This document shows, one piece after another, positions 35,143 through 46,900 of a DNA stretch of 64,000 nt (position 1 is its first letter; the number at the start of each line of letters is the position of its first letter). A program made the translations under genes and the position numbers. The DNA is from Agelas oroides. Lineage: Eukaryota; Porifera; Demospongiae; Agelasida; Agelasidae. The stretch spans positions 18,197,934 through 18,261,933 of the forward strand of contig OX422183.1 of assembly GCA_949130485.1 (NCBI GenBank). The letters are read 5' to 3'. Below the pieces are notes generated by a model. The model saw only the letters and a list, made by a program, of their open reading frames with translations. It was not told the origin of the DNA and did no database searches.

Positions 35143-38100
35143 GTGAGTGTATCAACGGATGGTCACTTCCAGAAACACTGTACTGCAGAAATGGGTGTGG
35201 TTTGCCATTGCTCTACAAAATAACACAGTAGGGATAATTATACCCAGCCTGCAGGTTTGTGACTCTGTGTCACCATAGTAAGAGGATTTTAGTCAGATGT
35301 TATAATCACAGTTACAGCACAGTGCTTATGGGAGTAACCCCCTAATCACTAAAGGGTCACCCTTATGCTATCCGAAGAGCACATATAATGCTGATGTGTG
35401 CTAATGGCTGTACACATCCAATGTAGAAATGATGTTCTTGTGCAAGAACTATACATGTTTAGATTCTTGCCTCACACTGGAAATAAAGAGATTTTTTTAA
35501 TGTTTTGAAGTGAAGTAGAGGAAAGTGAAAAGGCCGGCAGTTGCTTGGAATCGAACCCATGACACTTGGCTTGTGCAGCCAGTGCTCTGCCACTGAGCTA
35601 TGACAACCAGACAACAACCAGCCCTCACAATCCTCTAGCTATGTGCATACTGCACAGGTAGTACCATAGGCAAGGGGTAGTCACTTATATGTCGCCTGTT
35701 GAAGCGTTTGCGATCGCGATCAAAAATTTTTGATTGGCAAAAAGTGTGCTTGATCGCTTGATCGTTCCCTTCTGAGGCTCTTGATCGCTTGATTTTCAAG
35801 GGTCAAAGGTCAAATTGCAGCTGCACGTTCTTGATCCGTTGATTTTAGCAGCTCGTAGGCCACCTTGATCCCTTGATCGGCCCCCAAAAAGGGCTTTGAT
35901 CGCTTGATTCAATTTTGATCCCGGTCGCAAACGCTTCTACACGGGACATATAAGTGACTACCCCTTGATAGGCAGCAGAAAGCCTTGAGAATGGGGGGGG
36001 CATGTGACTACAACCACGCAGCAGCTAGGAAGGCCTTGGGGCATGCCCTCTGCGAAAACTTTCACAATTAGATGCTCTAAGATCGCTTCTAAGACCATTT
36101 TTGGACCAAAACTAGCTACTACTCTGACGAGAACATCTATAGTTCATACCACGCTTGATAGCTTGGGGCATCGATTGGGTCAAGGTATCAGCCTCGTTCC
36201 CAGGGCTCTGTTTCTTTCGTCCTTGCTCACCTCACCAATATTGTTACAGCCTAGTCCGAATCTAGACTAAAGACACAGACACTCGGTCATCTTGAGTTCG
36301 CTTGCTGGCCGGTGTTGGCTTAGAGAAGCTGACTAGGCCATGTACATGACCTCTTCATTGATTGGATGACCACATGTGCCTGAATAATGAGCCTGCCACT
36401 GTAAGATTTTGTGTGGGCACTGACCCCCCACATAGAACTTTGTGGGGGTACGTGCCCCCAGTGCCCCACCAGTTACGCTGCCTATGAGTACTGAAATGCC
36501 TCAGTCACACACCTAGCAGCCACTCAGTTTGTGCCATCGAAACTGCATTAGGGGTCGACCGAAAAATTCTCTCTATCAGGAGAGAAACTGCATAATGTGT
36601 TGCAAATGGGTGTGGTACAACACTATTTATGCCATTACTGAGTCTCAGTGTGGTGATGGTTGTTGTTGTTTTTACAGCCAAGAACAAGAGCTGCCATGTG
36701 CTATCATCCTGTCAGCTGTTCAGGCACCAAACTTTACACAAGAACACCTGCAGCTGTTCTATGCTGATTTGTGATTTAGCCACACCCACACATTAATGAG
36801 GTTCCACTGGCTTCTGTATGTCTACTGTCTGCCTGAGATACATCACTTCAGGTGATGAGATCTCCAGGGCCTTCTCCTTATGCATTGAAAGTGATCAAAC
36901 ACTAGAGGCTTGGAAACAAGGCTAGCATTAGAATGGTTCGGGGATGAGAGAATATCAAAGAACAGTTCAACAGAAGTTTGTTATTTTATTGTGCAGGTTT
37001 TGATTTTGCAGCTACTTTTGCTGCTGCTGATTTGTTACCATCATTCCACAGGTAAAACAAGCTACACAGCTTATACCATTAAACAAGAGCGCATAAGAGT
37101 GGGTGGCTGGGGAGAAAGAGTGTGTAACTCCGTAAAATTTGCAACCGGTTGGAATTTACCACCAGTACTAAAAATAGTAACATGTACTGCACATGCTGCA
37201 TAGACATAAGCCATTGTTACTAAGCAGTGGCGTAGCTACACCCGGGCCCATACGGGCCCAGGCCCTGGTGAATTTCTGAGTGCCCTGGTAAATCATGCGA
37301 GGTCAACTTACCTGAACCGCAACAGCGTTGCTGTATATATAGAATTATGTCATGTAGAATAAAGCTGCCAATGCCGCTTAGGCCAGGCAAACTAGATTTG
37401 TTGTTTCGCATCAGCCACTTGCTCGATTTGCGTGCGGGCGGGGGGGTCATTATTCATTATTTGTTACTAGCAAACGCTATACACGCTCGGCAAATCCACC
37501 GCGCTACGGCCATTAAAAGCGGGCGCTGATGCAAAACAATAAATCCGGTTTGCCTGGCCTTATCTACGGTTTTAGCTTCTTTGCCCGTCAACTTCAGCAG
37601 CAAATATGAGCAACGGGTGCGAGCTACGCTGTCTCAGAAGGCCCCAGAATGCACCTCAGAGCACCTAAAATTTCAAAAAATTTTCTGGGGGGCATGCCCC
37701 CAGACCCCCCTAGAGTGCCCAGTAATTGCTGAACTCTGGTTACGCCACTGTTACTAAGCATGCGATCAGGTGTTCTATTTTTAGTACGGTTCAATGATAA
37801 CTACAAGCTTCTATTGGAGTTACACGCTCTTACTCTGGCCACCCGTTCTTATGCACCCTTGCATTAAATTATGATGATACACCTTGTGTGCACCATACTG
37901 TCATGAAACACATGTCAAGTGTTTATGGCTCAAAACTGTTGCAGAATCTCAGCTAAAACATTTGAATTTTCAAATATATGTGAACACTGTGGCTGTACTG
38001 TCATAATCATATTGTTCTTTTATGCAGCTACCCTTGTCCTAGAATCCAGTATAGATATGAGGCAGGCCTGTTCTGGAGAGATGGTGACTTACAGCTGCAC

Positions 38101-40643
38101 TGTCACACAGGGGTTTGCTCTGGACTTGATTGTTGAGCCATTCGTATCAATTGGTGACCCTATACGATTTGTACTAGATAGCACACCCGTTGGGAGGAGT
38201 GTGGACTGCAATGGTGTCACACCTCCACAATGCAGTAACATCACCTTTGTGGCCACCTTCACAAACACTGCCAACCGCATGACTGTAACAAGTGGTCCTG
38301 TGGCTGACATGACCTCCACCCTGACAATCACTGCTGCAGTTAGACTGAATGGCACAGTGGTACAGTGCAGAGGAGCCACAGAGAGTGGATTCCCAATAGT
38401 CAATAGGACTCTCAATATTGCAGGTGCAACATAATTGTTACATTATGACTCCTGAGCTTAATAGGCATCGTAAACTGATTTGTGCCAGTCTCATGTCCTT
38501 TAAGCCTGAAAGTAGTGTCTGTCACTTTGAGTTGTATGGCATTTGCCCATGCCTCTTGGAACCTGCATTTGGGTCAAGTTTCAACTTTATGTATGTTTTT
38601 GAACCCCTCTTCCTAGGTCTCCCCTCTCCTCCCAGGACTCCCTCCTCCACAGTTCAGCAGCATGGTCGGGACAGTGTGACCCTCACAGTGCAGTGGCAGC
38701 CTCCACAGTATGATGGTGTGGCTCCAGTCAACTACACCATCACTGTCAGTCCAGGTCTCAGTCCAGTCACCACCAGTGGAACAAGTGTTACAGTCACTGT
38801 GCCCTACAATGTGATACACACTGTCAGTATTGTGGCCACCAACTGCAATGGGAGCAGCAGTGCTGTCATGGAGACCATCAGAATTGGTATGTACATTTAA
38901 ATCTTCTTAAACTAAGGTAGATGGGAAGTACTAAGTTCCACCTAGTGTCATACCTAACTGTTCACATCCAAGGACTTATCAATAAGATAACTAGCACATG
39001 AATCACCTGTGTATACTGAGACATGAAAACTTTGAAAGGTTTTCCATCTGCTTGAGTTTGTTTTTCTTCTTCTAGATCTGTTTTTGTTTGTTTATTATGA
39101 TGCCCCCTCCTTCATATAGTCAACTGTAGTGATCCCACTTTCCCTGGAAATGGTTCCATTGGAGCATATCAAAACACAACTGAGGGAGCTGAGATTGTGT
39201 TTGGATGTAACCCAGGGTTTGTCCCAACTGAGAGGATGAGGGCAGTGTGTGCATCGGATGGGAGATGGAACCCTGACCCAGCTGAACTTAGGTGTACTGG
39301 TAGGTGATATGCATGGTAAAATGATATATGGATGATAATCATGGTGCAACCCTGTTTACTTCTTCAGTTAGCTGCGGAACTCCCTCTTTTTCCAATGGAG
39401 TAACTGTGGAACCATTCAGCAGTACCACAGTGGGTTCAGAGATTGTTTACGAGTGTCAGTCAGGGCGTCTACCAGAGGGAAGGAGGATCTCAGTGTGTGG
39501 GGAAGATGGGAGATGGTATCCTGACGCTAATATATTCATGTGTGAAGGTCAGACGTATGCATGCTATTCGGTAGGCATTACTATGCAACTAACAATGATA
39601 GCATCAACGATATTATCTCCTTCAGTTGATGTGCATGATCTTATTGGGTTGACAGTTAAACTTCACTTTTCATGCAGCAAATTGTGCAGTACCAAGACCT
39701 CCTGCAAATGGAACTATTGTAAACTATACTAGTACAGTGGAGGGATCAACTCTACTCTACCAGTGTAACCCAGGGTTTGGTCCAGTGGGTGAGATGACAG
39801 GAGTGTGTGCAGCCAATGGGAGCTGGAGCCCTGACCCAGCTGTTGTCACATGCAGGGAAATAGGTACGCAGGTAGCTATAATACGTGCCATACATCAAGT
39901 ATAGTGTTAACTTAAACAGCCACTGTAAAGGCGCTGAGGTGGTTGCCTCAGTTAGTGAACGGGCGTGTTGGCACATGTAAAATGCCAATGACACCTTTAA
40001 GCACTGCTAAAGTGATCACCTTTTTATAAGCAGGTTTATAGCTAGACAACAACAACTGATGCCTACAGTTAGAAAAGACATTGCAAGGGTTTGATTTATG
40101 AATCCATTGCATGCTTCATGTCAGTTGACTGTGGTCTACCTGGAACCCCTCGGAATGGATCTCTGGAGAGCTACACTGACACAACAGAGGGTTCAGAGGT
40201 GTTCTACAGTTGTGATCCAGGTCTGGTTCCAGAAGGGAGGAGGACAGCTGTGTGCACTAGGAATGGGTGGAGTCCAAACCCTGCTGACTTATGCTGCACA
40301 GTGGGTATGTACATCTGCATACTTGACGGTATGGTTGTTTTGAGTGATATGGTTACTCTGTCATTTTCCTACTACAGGTGTTATCATGTGCTCGTGTTCC
40401 ACCAGCAATGTCATTACAGCAGTTGTCTCCTGTGCAGTGTCATTCATTATTGCAGCACTGGTTGGTGCTATGGTGCACCACTGTACTGTAAGAAAGAAAT
40501 GTGATTGCCAGAAGTTCTACTCTCTGACAATAGCCCGCAAGAAACAGCAGCAACAACCAGTACCAGTGTATGAGGACATTGTTGGCCAGTCTCAGAACAT
40601 TGAACTGAAGGAGAATGTCGCATATGGTCCCGTGCAGCAATGA
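35140..40643 (+). CDS. Receptor gene 7: signal peptide, Ig, FN3, four CCPs, TM, tyrosine tail (intact)
   Basis: The most complete copy. Exons: ATG 35140-35142; signal peptide 36997-37051 (VLILQLLLLLLICYHHSTG); Ig 38028-38423; FN3 38617-38886; CCPs 39120-39299, 39368-39547, 39678-39863 and 40125-40304; helix and tail 40378-40643 with TGA. The sum is 1,716 nt: 571 residues and a stop. The first intron is phase 0, all later ones phase 1. The Ig exon has ACSGEMVTYSC and GTVVQC, but the usual core Trp is Leu (ALDLIVEP). The helix VVSCAVSFIIAALVGA is followed by RKKCDC, a Gln run, YEDI and NVAYGPV, tyrosine motifs of a kind that can bind SH2/PTB or adaptor proteins. The CCP2 donor GTCAGA is weak. 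Introns 1 and 2 hold nested transposons. A surface recognition role is inferred. Confidence 0.88.
35540..35612 (-). repeat. tRNA-derived sequence (SINE or tRNA pseudogene)
   Basis: On the minus strand TAGCTCAGTGGCAGAGC (A-box) and GGGTTCGATTCC (B-box) lie in tRNA spacing, but the anticodon loop lacks U33 and the acceptor and T stems are only partly paired. It is therefore a relic or SINE head and not a working tRNA. Confidence 0.5.
35665..36486. mobile_element. Element with CATAGGCAGC ends, 5-bp duplication
   Basis: The right end GCTGCCTATG (36477-36486) complements CATAGG...CAGC at the left, which is split by the nested element 35671-35967. AGTAC flanks both sides (35660-35664, 36487-36491). 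Internal text includes the TCTAAGATCGCTTCTAAGACC motif shared with the hAT-like copies. No transposase. Confidence 0.6.
35671..35967. mobile_element. Nested MITE with CAAGGGGTAGTCACTTATAT ends
   Basis: Long inverted ends CAAGGGGTAGTCACTTATAT and ATATAAGTGACTACCCCTTG continue with GAAGCGTTTGCGA on both sides. 5-bp duplication ATAGG at 35666-35670 and 35968-35972. The inside is rich in TTGATCGCTTGAT units. 297 bp. A decayed copy is near 47880-48090. Confidence 0.85.
37225..37750. mobile_element. hAT-like non-autonomous element in gene 7 intron
   Basis: Starts CAGTGGCGTAGC and ends TTACGCCACTG, flanked by the 8-bp duplication TTACTAAG at 37217-37224 and 37751-37758. It contains a second element at 37381-37559 and no transposase. 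Confidence 0.88.
37381..37559. mobile_element. Harbinger-like MITE nested in the hAT-like element
   Basis: Ends GGCCAGGCAAACTAGATTT and its near-complement closing TTTGCCTGGCC, flanked by TTA on both sides. 179 bp. The 3-bp TWA duplication fits PIF/Harbinger. Confidence 0.8.
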
Positions 40644-41458
40644 ACTTTAATCAAGATTGCAGCAATATTGACTGAGATTTTGATGAAATGATTTTATATT
40701 ACCATAGTACTTACGTAACAAGTTCTTATTACCTTGGTATGAGTTCTACATTACTACAGTGTTATGTTTAGAAGTACAACTGCATTGGGATGAGCATCGT
40801 TAGGATTAATATAATTATATGGGAAGTTGACACTACTCAGTGCCATGAGAACTGTGGGCCATGTAAAATCTCCAGGTGCCCAATTTTGTAACCACTAGCC
40901 ACTTGCCATGGTGTTTTGTTGTACAGCTCCACTGCAGTTTGTGGACAATGTAATGTGATTTATGCTGGTACATCATATCATGACCACAATTTCCCAACAA
41001 CTATTAAAAAGCCCACCATTTCCTAATGAATATAGCTTCCCCAATTGAAATGGTAAACACCTGTTCTAGCAAAAATACTTGATTCACAGTGTAGTTGAAT
41101 TTCTGAACTATATCTGACTGCACAATTAGAGCTGTAGCTATAACCAATGACATATGGACGAGGACCAGAACATTTCCAATTATTGACTATCCCAGAGAAG
41201 TGAGGAGGTAAATGGTAAAAGTTGCTGAATATGAACAATACTTTACTCACACATGCCCTTTTAACATTGTCTTTTGACTTGTACTTTAAAATAAGAAAAA
41301 GGTGTCTTACGTATGCAACGGACAGCAGCTGTAGTGTGCCTGAAGTAGCTTGGAAGGCGTAAGTGGACAGTGACGAAGACACTCATGATAGAGTGCTAAT
41401 CATTTTCATTTACAACCGTGGTATAGTTAAACCAGTGTTGAGATATTTTGGGGGAAAA
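40644..41458. other. 3' flank of gene 7 and spacer
   Basis: Right after the stop, TGAACTTTAATCAAGATTGCAGCAATATTGACT resembles the flank after gene 10 (60821 onward), so it is probably shared 3' UTR. No further exon recognised. Confidence 0.45.
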
Positions 41459-41682
<224 letters not shown>

Positions 41683-42654
41683 ACAATTATGTGTTTAGCT
41701 CTCTTCCACAAGGCTTTTGGACAACTATAGACCGTGTGCCTGCGTGGGCGTGGTCCGTATATTATACTCGAAAGTATACGATTTTCCGCATACTCACCGC
41801 CACTTTGTAGGGCAGTAGAATAGCAGTAATGTACACGTGGACCCCTTGTTGGCTCCCTACGAGCAATACTGACAGCTGGATAGCTTAGTGGGTCACGTAT
41901 GTTATAAGGCTAATAGCAATGTATGTCATACTGCAGGGATTTTAGATGCGGCTCATGGTAACGTTCAGCAGGCAGCTCACAACCTCGTCGCTGTATAAAG
42001 TTGCCGTTCACGTAGCCATTTTTTGCCCTACATTACGTCATCAGAATATGACGCCACAGTCCGTGACGTCACTGCCACTTGTAACCACGCCCATTTAAGC
42101 ACACGGTCTTATGAATCTTGCTGATCATAAAAGCCCTCAAAGGGGAAAGCTGGGTGCTTAAATAAGCTTTTAGCATAATTATTTGTGGTCCAGTTTTATC
42201 TTTTGCTGTAGGTATTGCATATGTTGTGCATCTACACCACCCGTACATAGAGAGTCTGCCCACTTTCTAATAACTAGCAACAACTTGAGTGTTGATTACT
42301 GTTCACAGTCATATTAAATGAAAGAATTAGTTTGTAGTTACATAGTTTCAGTACCAATTCTTATACCCGATTCAGCCATAATCATACACAATTGGAAGAC
42401 TGTATTTGCAATCCTATTAGAGCTATAAGATCTTAGTCTAAACCACAATTTTATCACAGCCAAAGCATGTGTTATCAAAACAAGAATCCATCTCAAGTCC
42501 CCATAAAAGGCAGTGATGAAGTTCCTTACTCCTAGAAATATCACAAAGCATTTCCTTGTATGGATTCTAAGTGACTGTGTTTCTCATAACACCATACACA
42601 GTGTGGGGTAAAGGTATGACTAGTGTTGACTAGTGTTGAGTATAGGCATGACTA
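41683..42654. other. Spacer, nothing recognised
   Basis: I find no coding exon or bounded element in this stretch. Confidence 0.35.
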
Positions 42655-43427
42655 CAGTGGAACCCCGCTTAACGGACACCCCTCAACAGCGGACACCCAC
42701 AATATAAGGCCAGGCAAACTAGATTTTAATGTTTCGCATCAGCCACTTACTCGATTTGCGTGCGGGCTGGCGGTCATTATTCATTATTCATTATTCGCAT
42801 ATGGCATACACTCGACAAATCCACGGCGCCACGGCCATTAAAAGTGGGCGTGTCATTGCTTGTAAGGCGATAATGATAGTTGAGGCGGCAGGTCTCAGAC
42901 GAAGTGGGCGCTGATGCGAAACAATAAATCTAGTTTGCCTGGCCTAACGGACAATTCTGAAAGTCCTGACTGTCCTTCAAACACTTAAGTACAGCGAATA
43001 CCCCGCTAAAGGCAGATATACATGTAGGACAGTCTATATTATTAAAAAGGATGGTTCGAAGTTCATGCTAAAATTAGCGTCATGGCCCTAACCCCCTCCC
43101 CCTTAGCGTCATAATGATGTTAATTTTTTAAAAATAGTTTGGAAGTGTCCCCTTAGTGGACACTCGTCAATCTTTTCAGCAAGTTTGTCCACCATCGCTG
43201 CTGAGTCAACAACTTGACACTAAATTAGCGCTGTTACTCGTAGAACTAGCCTCTGCTTAGCCTTCCCCGCCAGCTTACAGCAAGGGAAATCTCTGAAAAC
43301 GTAGCCACGTTGGGCTCAACAGCCAGATTACGCATACCACGCCTACCGGAAATATACCGGAAGCCCCTGAGTTAGGGACACCTCGTTGTTGGTTCCCAAT
43401 GGTGTCCGCTATAGAGGGGTTCCACTG
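42655..43427. mobile_element. pogo/mariner-like element with CAGTGGAACCCC ends
   Basis: CAGTGGAACCCCGCTTAACGG at the left and GGGGTTCCACTG at the right, with a TA duplication at 42653-42654 and 43428-43429. GGACACC and GGTGTCC repeats lie inside the ends. No transposase frame; 773 bp including the nested element at 42708-42944. Confidence 0.82.
42708..42944. mobile_element. Harbinger-like MITE nested in the pogo-like element
   Basis: Same GGCCAGGCAAACTAGATTT ends as 37381-37559, flanked by TAA on both sides (42705-42707, 42945-42947). 237 bp, longer than the other copy by inner sequence. Confidence 0.82.
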
Positions 43428-43921
43428 TAGTGTTGAGTAAAGTTCTGAGTATATGTTTTGTTGCTATAGTAACTACATGCAGGACTGGCCCGAGTCAAGC
43501 TTCTAGTAGCATTTTAGTCCAAAGTGAAATTCTAGTAACTGTTTGAGCTTGTATTCTGCACGGACATTGTACCGTGCATCAAATTTTATTCACTGTAACA
43601 TGCACCAAAAATTGCTGGCATAGGGAGGTACATAGGTACCAAAAATTATAGAGAAATTGGATCAGAGTGCATGAAATCTCTAGGAAATTTGGAGTATACT
43701 AGGGTGCGCCAGGGTTTATATGATCTTTGATACTAGGGTGCGCCATATAGGGATTTTATTCGGGGAAAATTTCTAAGGGAGACGAATTGTAACGTCACTG
43801 ATAGTATTTTAGCGCGAGAGCGACGGGTAGGAGCTCATTTCGACTTTTTTTCTACTGAGTGCATGAAATCACGTTCTGATTTGCGAAATCTGTACACTGA
43901 ATGAAACTTGGCACATAGAGG

Positions 43922-46900
43922 ATGGCGACCTCTCAACTTGCTTTGTGGGCTGCGTCAGTCGCTTTGTTCCTCATGTGTCAGACCTGCTGGGCGCAGCAAG
44001 GGTATGTATTTGTTAGGAAGTATTTAAGAACGTAGCAGTGTGGTTGGTAAATTTCGCGAGTACAAGTTTTCGCGAAACGGGCCAAAGTCTAAGTTCAGAA
44101 ATTTTTCGCGGTGAATGAGTAGTGTGTATAGAGATTGGAACGACCTAGTAGGATGTTTTGAATGTGCTTCCAAGGAGTTTACTCAAGATGGATAGCATTT
44201 TATAGCAATAATATTGGGCGGGTTGCAGGGTCTGAATGGCTGTCTGATTTGGGAATACATGAGACATGTGAGATTCTCCATTCATCACGTAATTTACCAG
44301 GTCTGACTGAGAAAGAAAAAATTTACTTGAAGCAGGTGATTCAATGATATTTTAGTGGATTAGCAATGTCATGGAAACATGCAGCAGTTGTCTAACTGAC
44401 ACATAGTAATTACTGTAGCGGAGAGGTGTGCTAGTAGTATTAAAGCATACTTCATGATTAATGGTCTCCCTGATGAGTGAAAGTATGATTACATGCCTAG
44501 CAGAAATTTTCCCTGCTGAGATAAAAACAAGACGCAATAAAAATGACGTCATCATGCTCTTGGATAAAATTATTAATGATATTTGTACTTCACAGCTATC
44601 TTCACACTCCGCAACTAAGATTTTCCTTGAGGTTGTTAATGATAATCTTCACAGCTAACTGGCTCCCTGCAAAGACTAATAATAATACTTCGTTCATAGT
44701 TTAATTGTAGTGTACAAAAGCTAAAAAATTTTATTAGATTTATGGATATTGGGCTAACTTTTGTACATTAATTACAGGTGGCTTAAATAGCCCCCACTAT
44801 GTGTACACACGTGGGACAAGTGACTTACACGCTTCTCCACGTGTTACAGAATGGAACCCGAATTTCGCATACCAGTTATACCACGTGGTAGCTTGCTCGA
44901 TGGCTATAAGCAGTTATCTGTAGAATGTTGTCTATAAGAGAGATGGCAATCTCGTTCTTTCCTTCCTGGGTGAAGCAACAGTCAGCTCTTGGCCAGGCAC
45001 CACCATCCTTCATATTTGTCTGCCTCTGTGCTAAATGTAGCAGTTCTAGCACTTCGACTTTCCGATTGGCTTGAGCAATATCCGTCAAATGCACGCAGTT
45101 CTGCTACAGGTACGATGGCTAGATAGTTTGAAGTAGCGCTGGCCCTTGCGCAGCTGTGACGAAAATTTCGTGGTTTGCGAATGGCTCTCTACTCGCGAAA
45201 AACGCGAAAATAACTTTTAAGTCCCTCGCAAAATGACCAGCCATACGGTATGTTTTTGTTTCGGACATGCAGAGTGTGCTATGTAAGAGTCAGTTCCTCA
45301 CAGTCTTACGCGGCTACCCTGTCACAACAGAGTCGGACCTGTACCAGGAATTGGTGGCGAAGACGTTGCAGGTGTGAATCCATGCATGCCCCCTGATTAC
45401 AAAACCTATAATTTTGATGAATGACTGTGCTATTTCTCTGTTGCAGAACATCTTACCGTACTGTTTATACCACGCGCTACCGTACGGTGTACTCGTCACA
45501 ACGGTCCTGTTGTCATGGATACACGCAAGTTGGCACACAATGCATACGTAAGCCAGCTGCAATAGTGCTGTGTGACATTGTAAAATATATATGGCTACTG
45601 TAATTGGAGGTTAGTTTGGTTTACTCTGCCTCTTCTGCTGTGTACTGCATGGGGAGTTGAGCTGAAATACATATGTCAGAGCTCTCTTTATAGCTGTTCC
45701 AAATTGCTGTAAATGGGAAAAACCTAGATCATTATTGTAGGAACAATTCAATAACATTACCATCCATCCTGTACCAGTTTGTTGTCCTAGCACCTGCATC
45801 GAATTTCACAAGAGCGGAGTTGGATGTACAGATGCAATGCAAAAAAAAATGGCCATGGCCAGACTAGTCTGGACCCCAGACCCTTCTGGCCGGGCGGCCA
45901 AAAGGGTCTGGGGTCCAGACTATGGCCAGACTACAGGTATAGTAGAGTGTTGTTGCATGTGCGCCTCAGAGTTCTTGTCAAATTGCTTTAGAGCTATAAT
46001 TATTTTGCTAGTTTTGACATGGTAGCTCCAACTGATGTCATTCTTTCAAGTCTGAAGTATGTATATGCCCCTGTTGCACAAATAAAGTCCTTAGACGGCA
46101 CAGAAGCACATGCAAATTGCATTGGCCAGAAGTTAAAAGGCCATTCATCTACTATACAAATTTATGTAAAAGTAGACGCAATATTTACATAAATTTCCCC
46201 ATATTGCACTGGATGGTACTGGTCAATAACGATGACGATAAGTGGTTGCTTACGCTACATGCACCCACTCATTATGTTGCATGACTAGCTACCACTGGTA
46301 TTGGTAAGGAATCACTTCATACATGAAAATGTATATACTACATAAGAGAAAAACATACATATCATGCCTGTTTCAGTGGCACATTATTCCCACTTGGCAC
46401 TGCAGTTACTTAAATAAATAACATTACGTTGATGTAGCAGATGTTGGAGAAAGGAGGGAGATTTGCCGTGGAGTCTTCCCTGAGGGGTTCGTACTTAGTC
46501 AGGATTGCTCCAATCAACTCAAATTTCATATGTATTCTTTTTCGTTGCATTAAATGTCTTCGGAAAATTCTTTGTGAAGTCCACAGGTATCCATATATCT
46601 CCCTATCACACACTGTGCATGACAGGGAGATGTACGGCATTTGTAAAGGATATGTAGGGGGATGGTACGCAGGTTTGTGCCCCAGGTATGGGGCCTTGTT
46701 CCAATAGGATATGTCAAGTCCTCTCCTACCCCCCATCAATTAAGCCCCAGGTATTGTAGGTAGTGCATACCACTGATAGGTGCATAACTCTGAGGCACAG
46801 CAGCGCTCTACTACTGTTAGTCTAGCCATGGTGAAGGTTCGTCCTGCCGAATCAGCCATATCTCTGTTTAACAGAGATATGGCTGATTCGGCAGGAAACA

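Noticed and set aside
35540-35612. Functional tRNA gene
   Set aside because: The A- and B-box are present but the anticodon loop lacks U33 and two stems are badly paired.
40440-40640. Antisense frames over the membrane/tail exons in most copies
   Set aside because: Shadow of the conserved sense exon.
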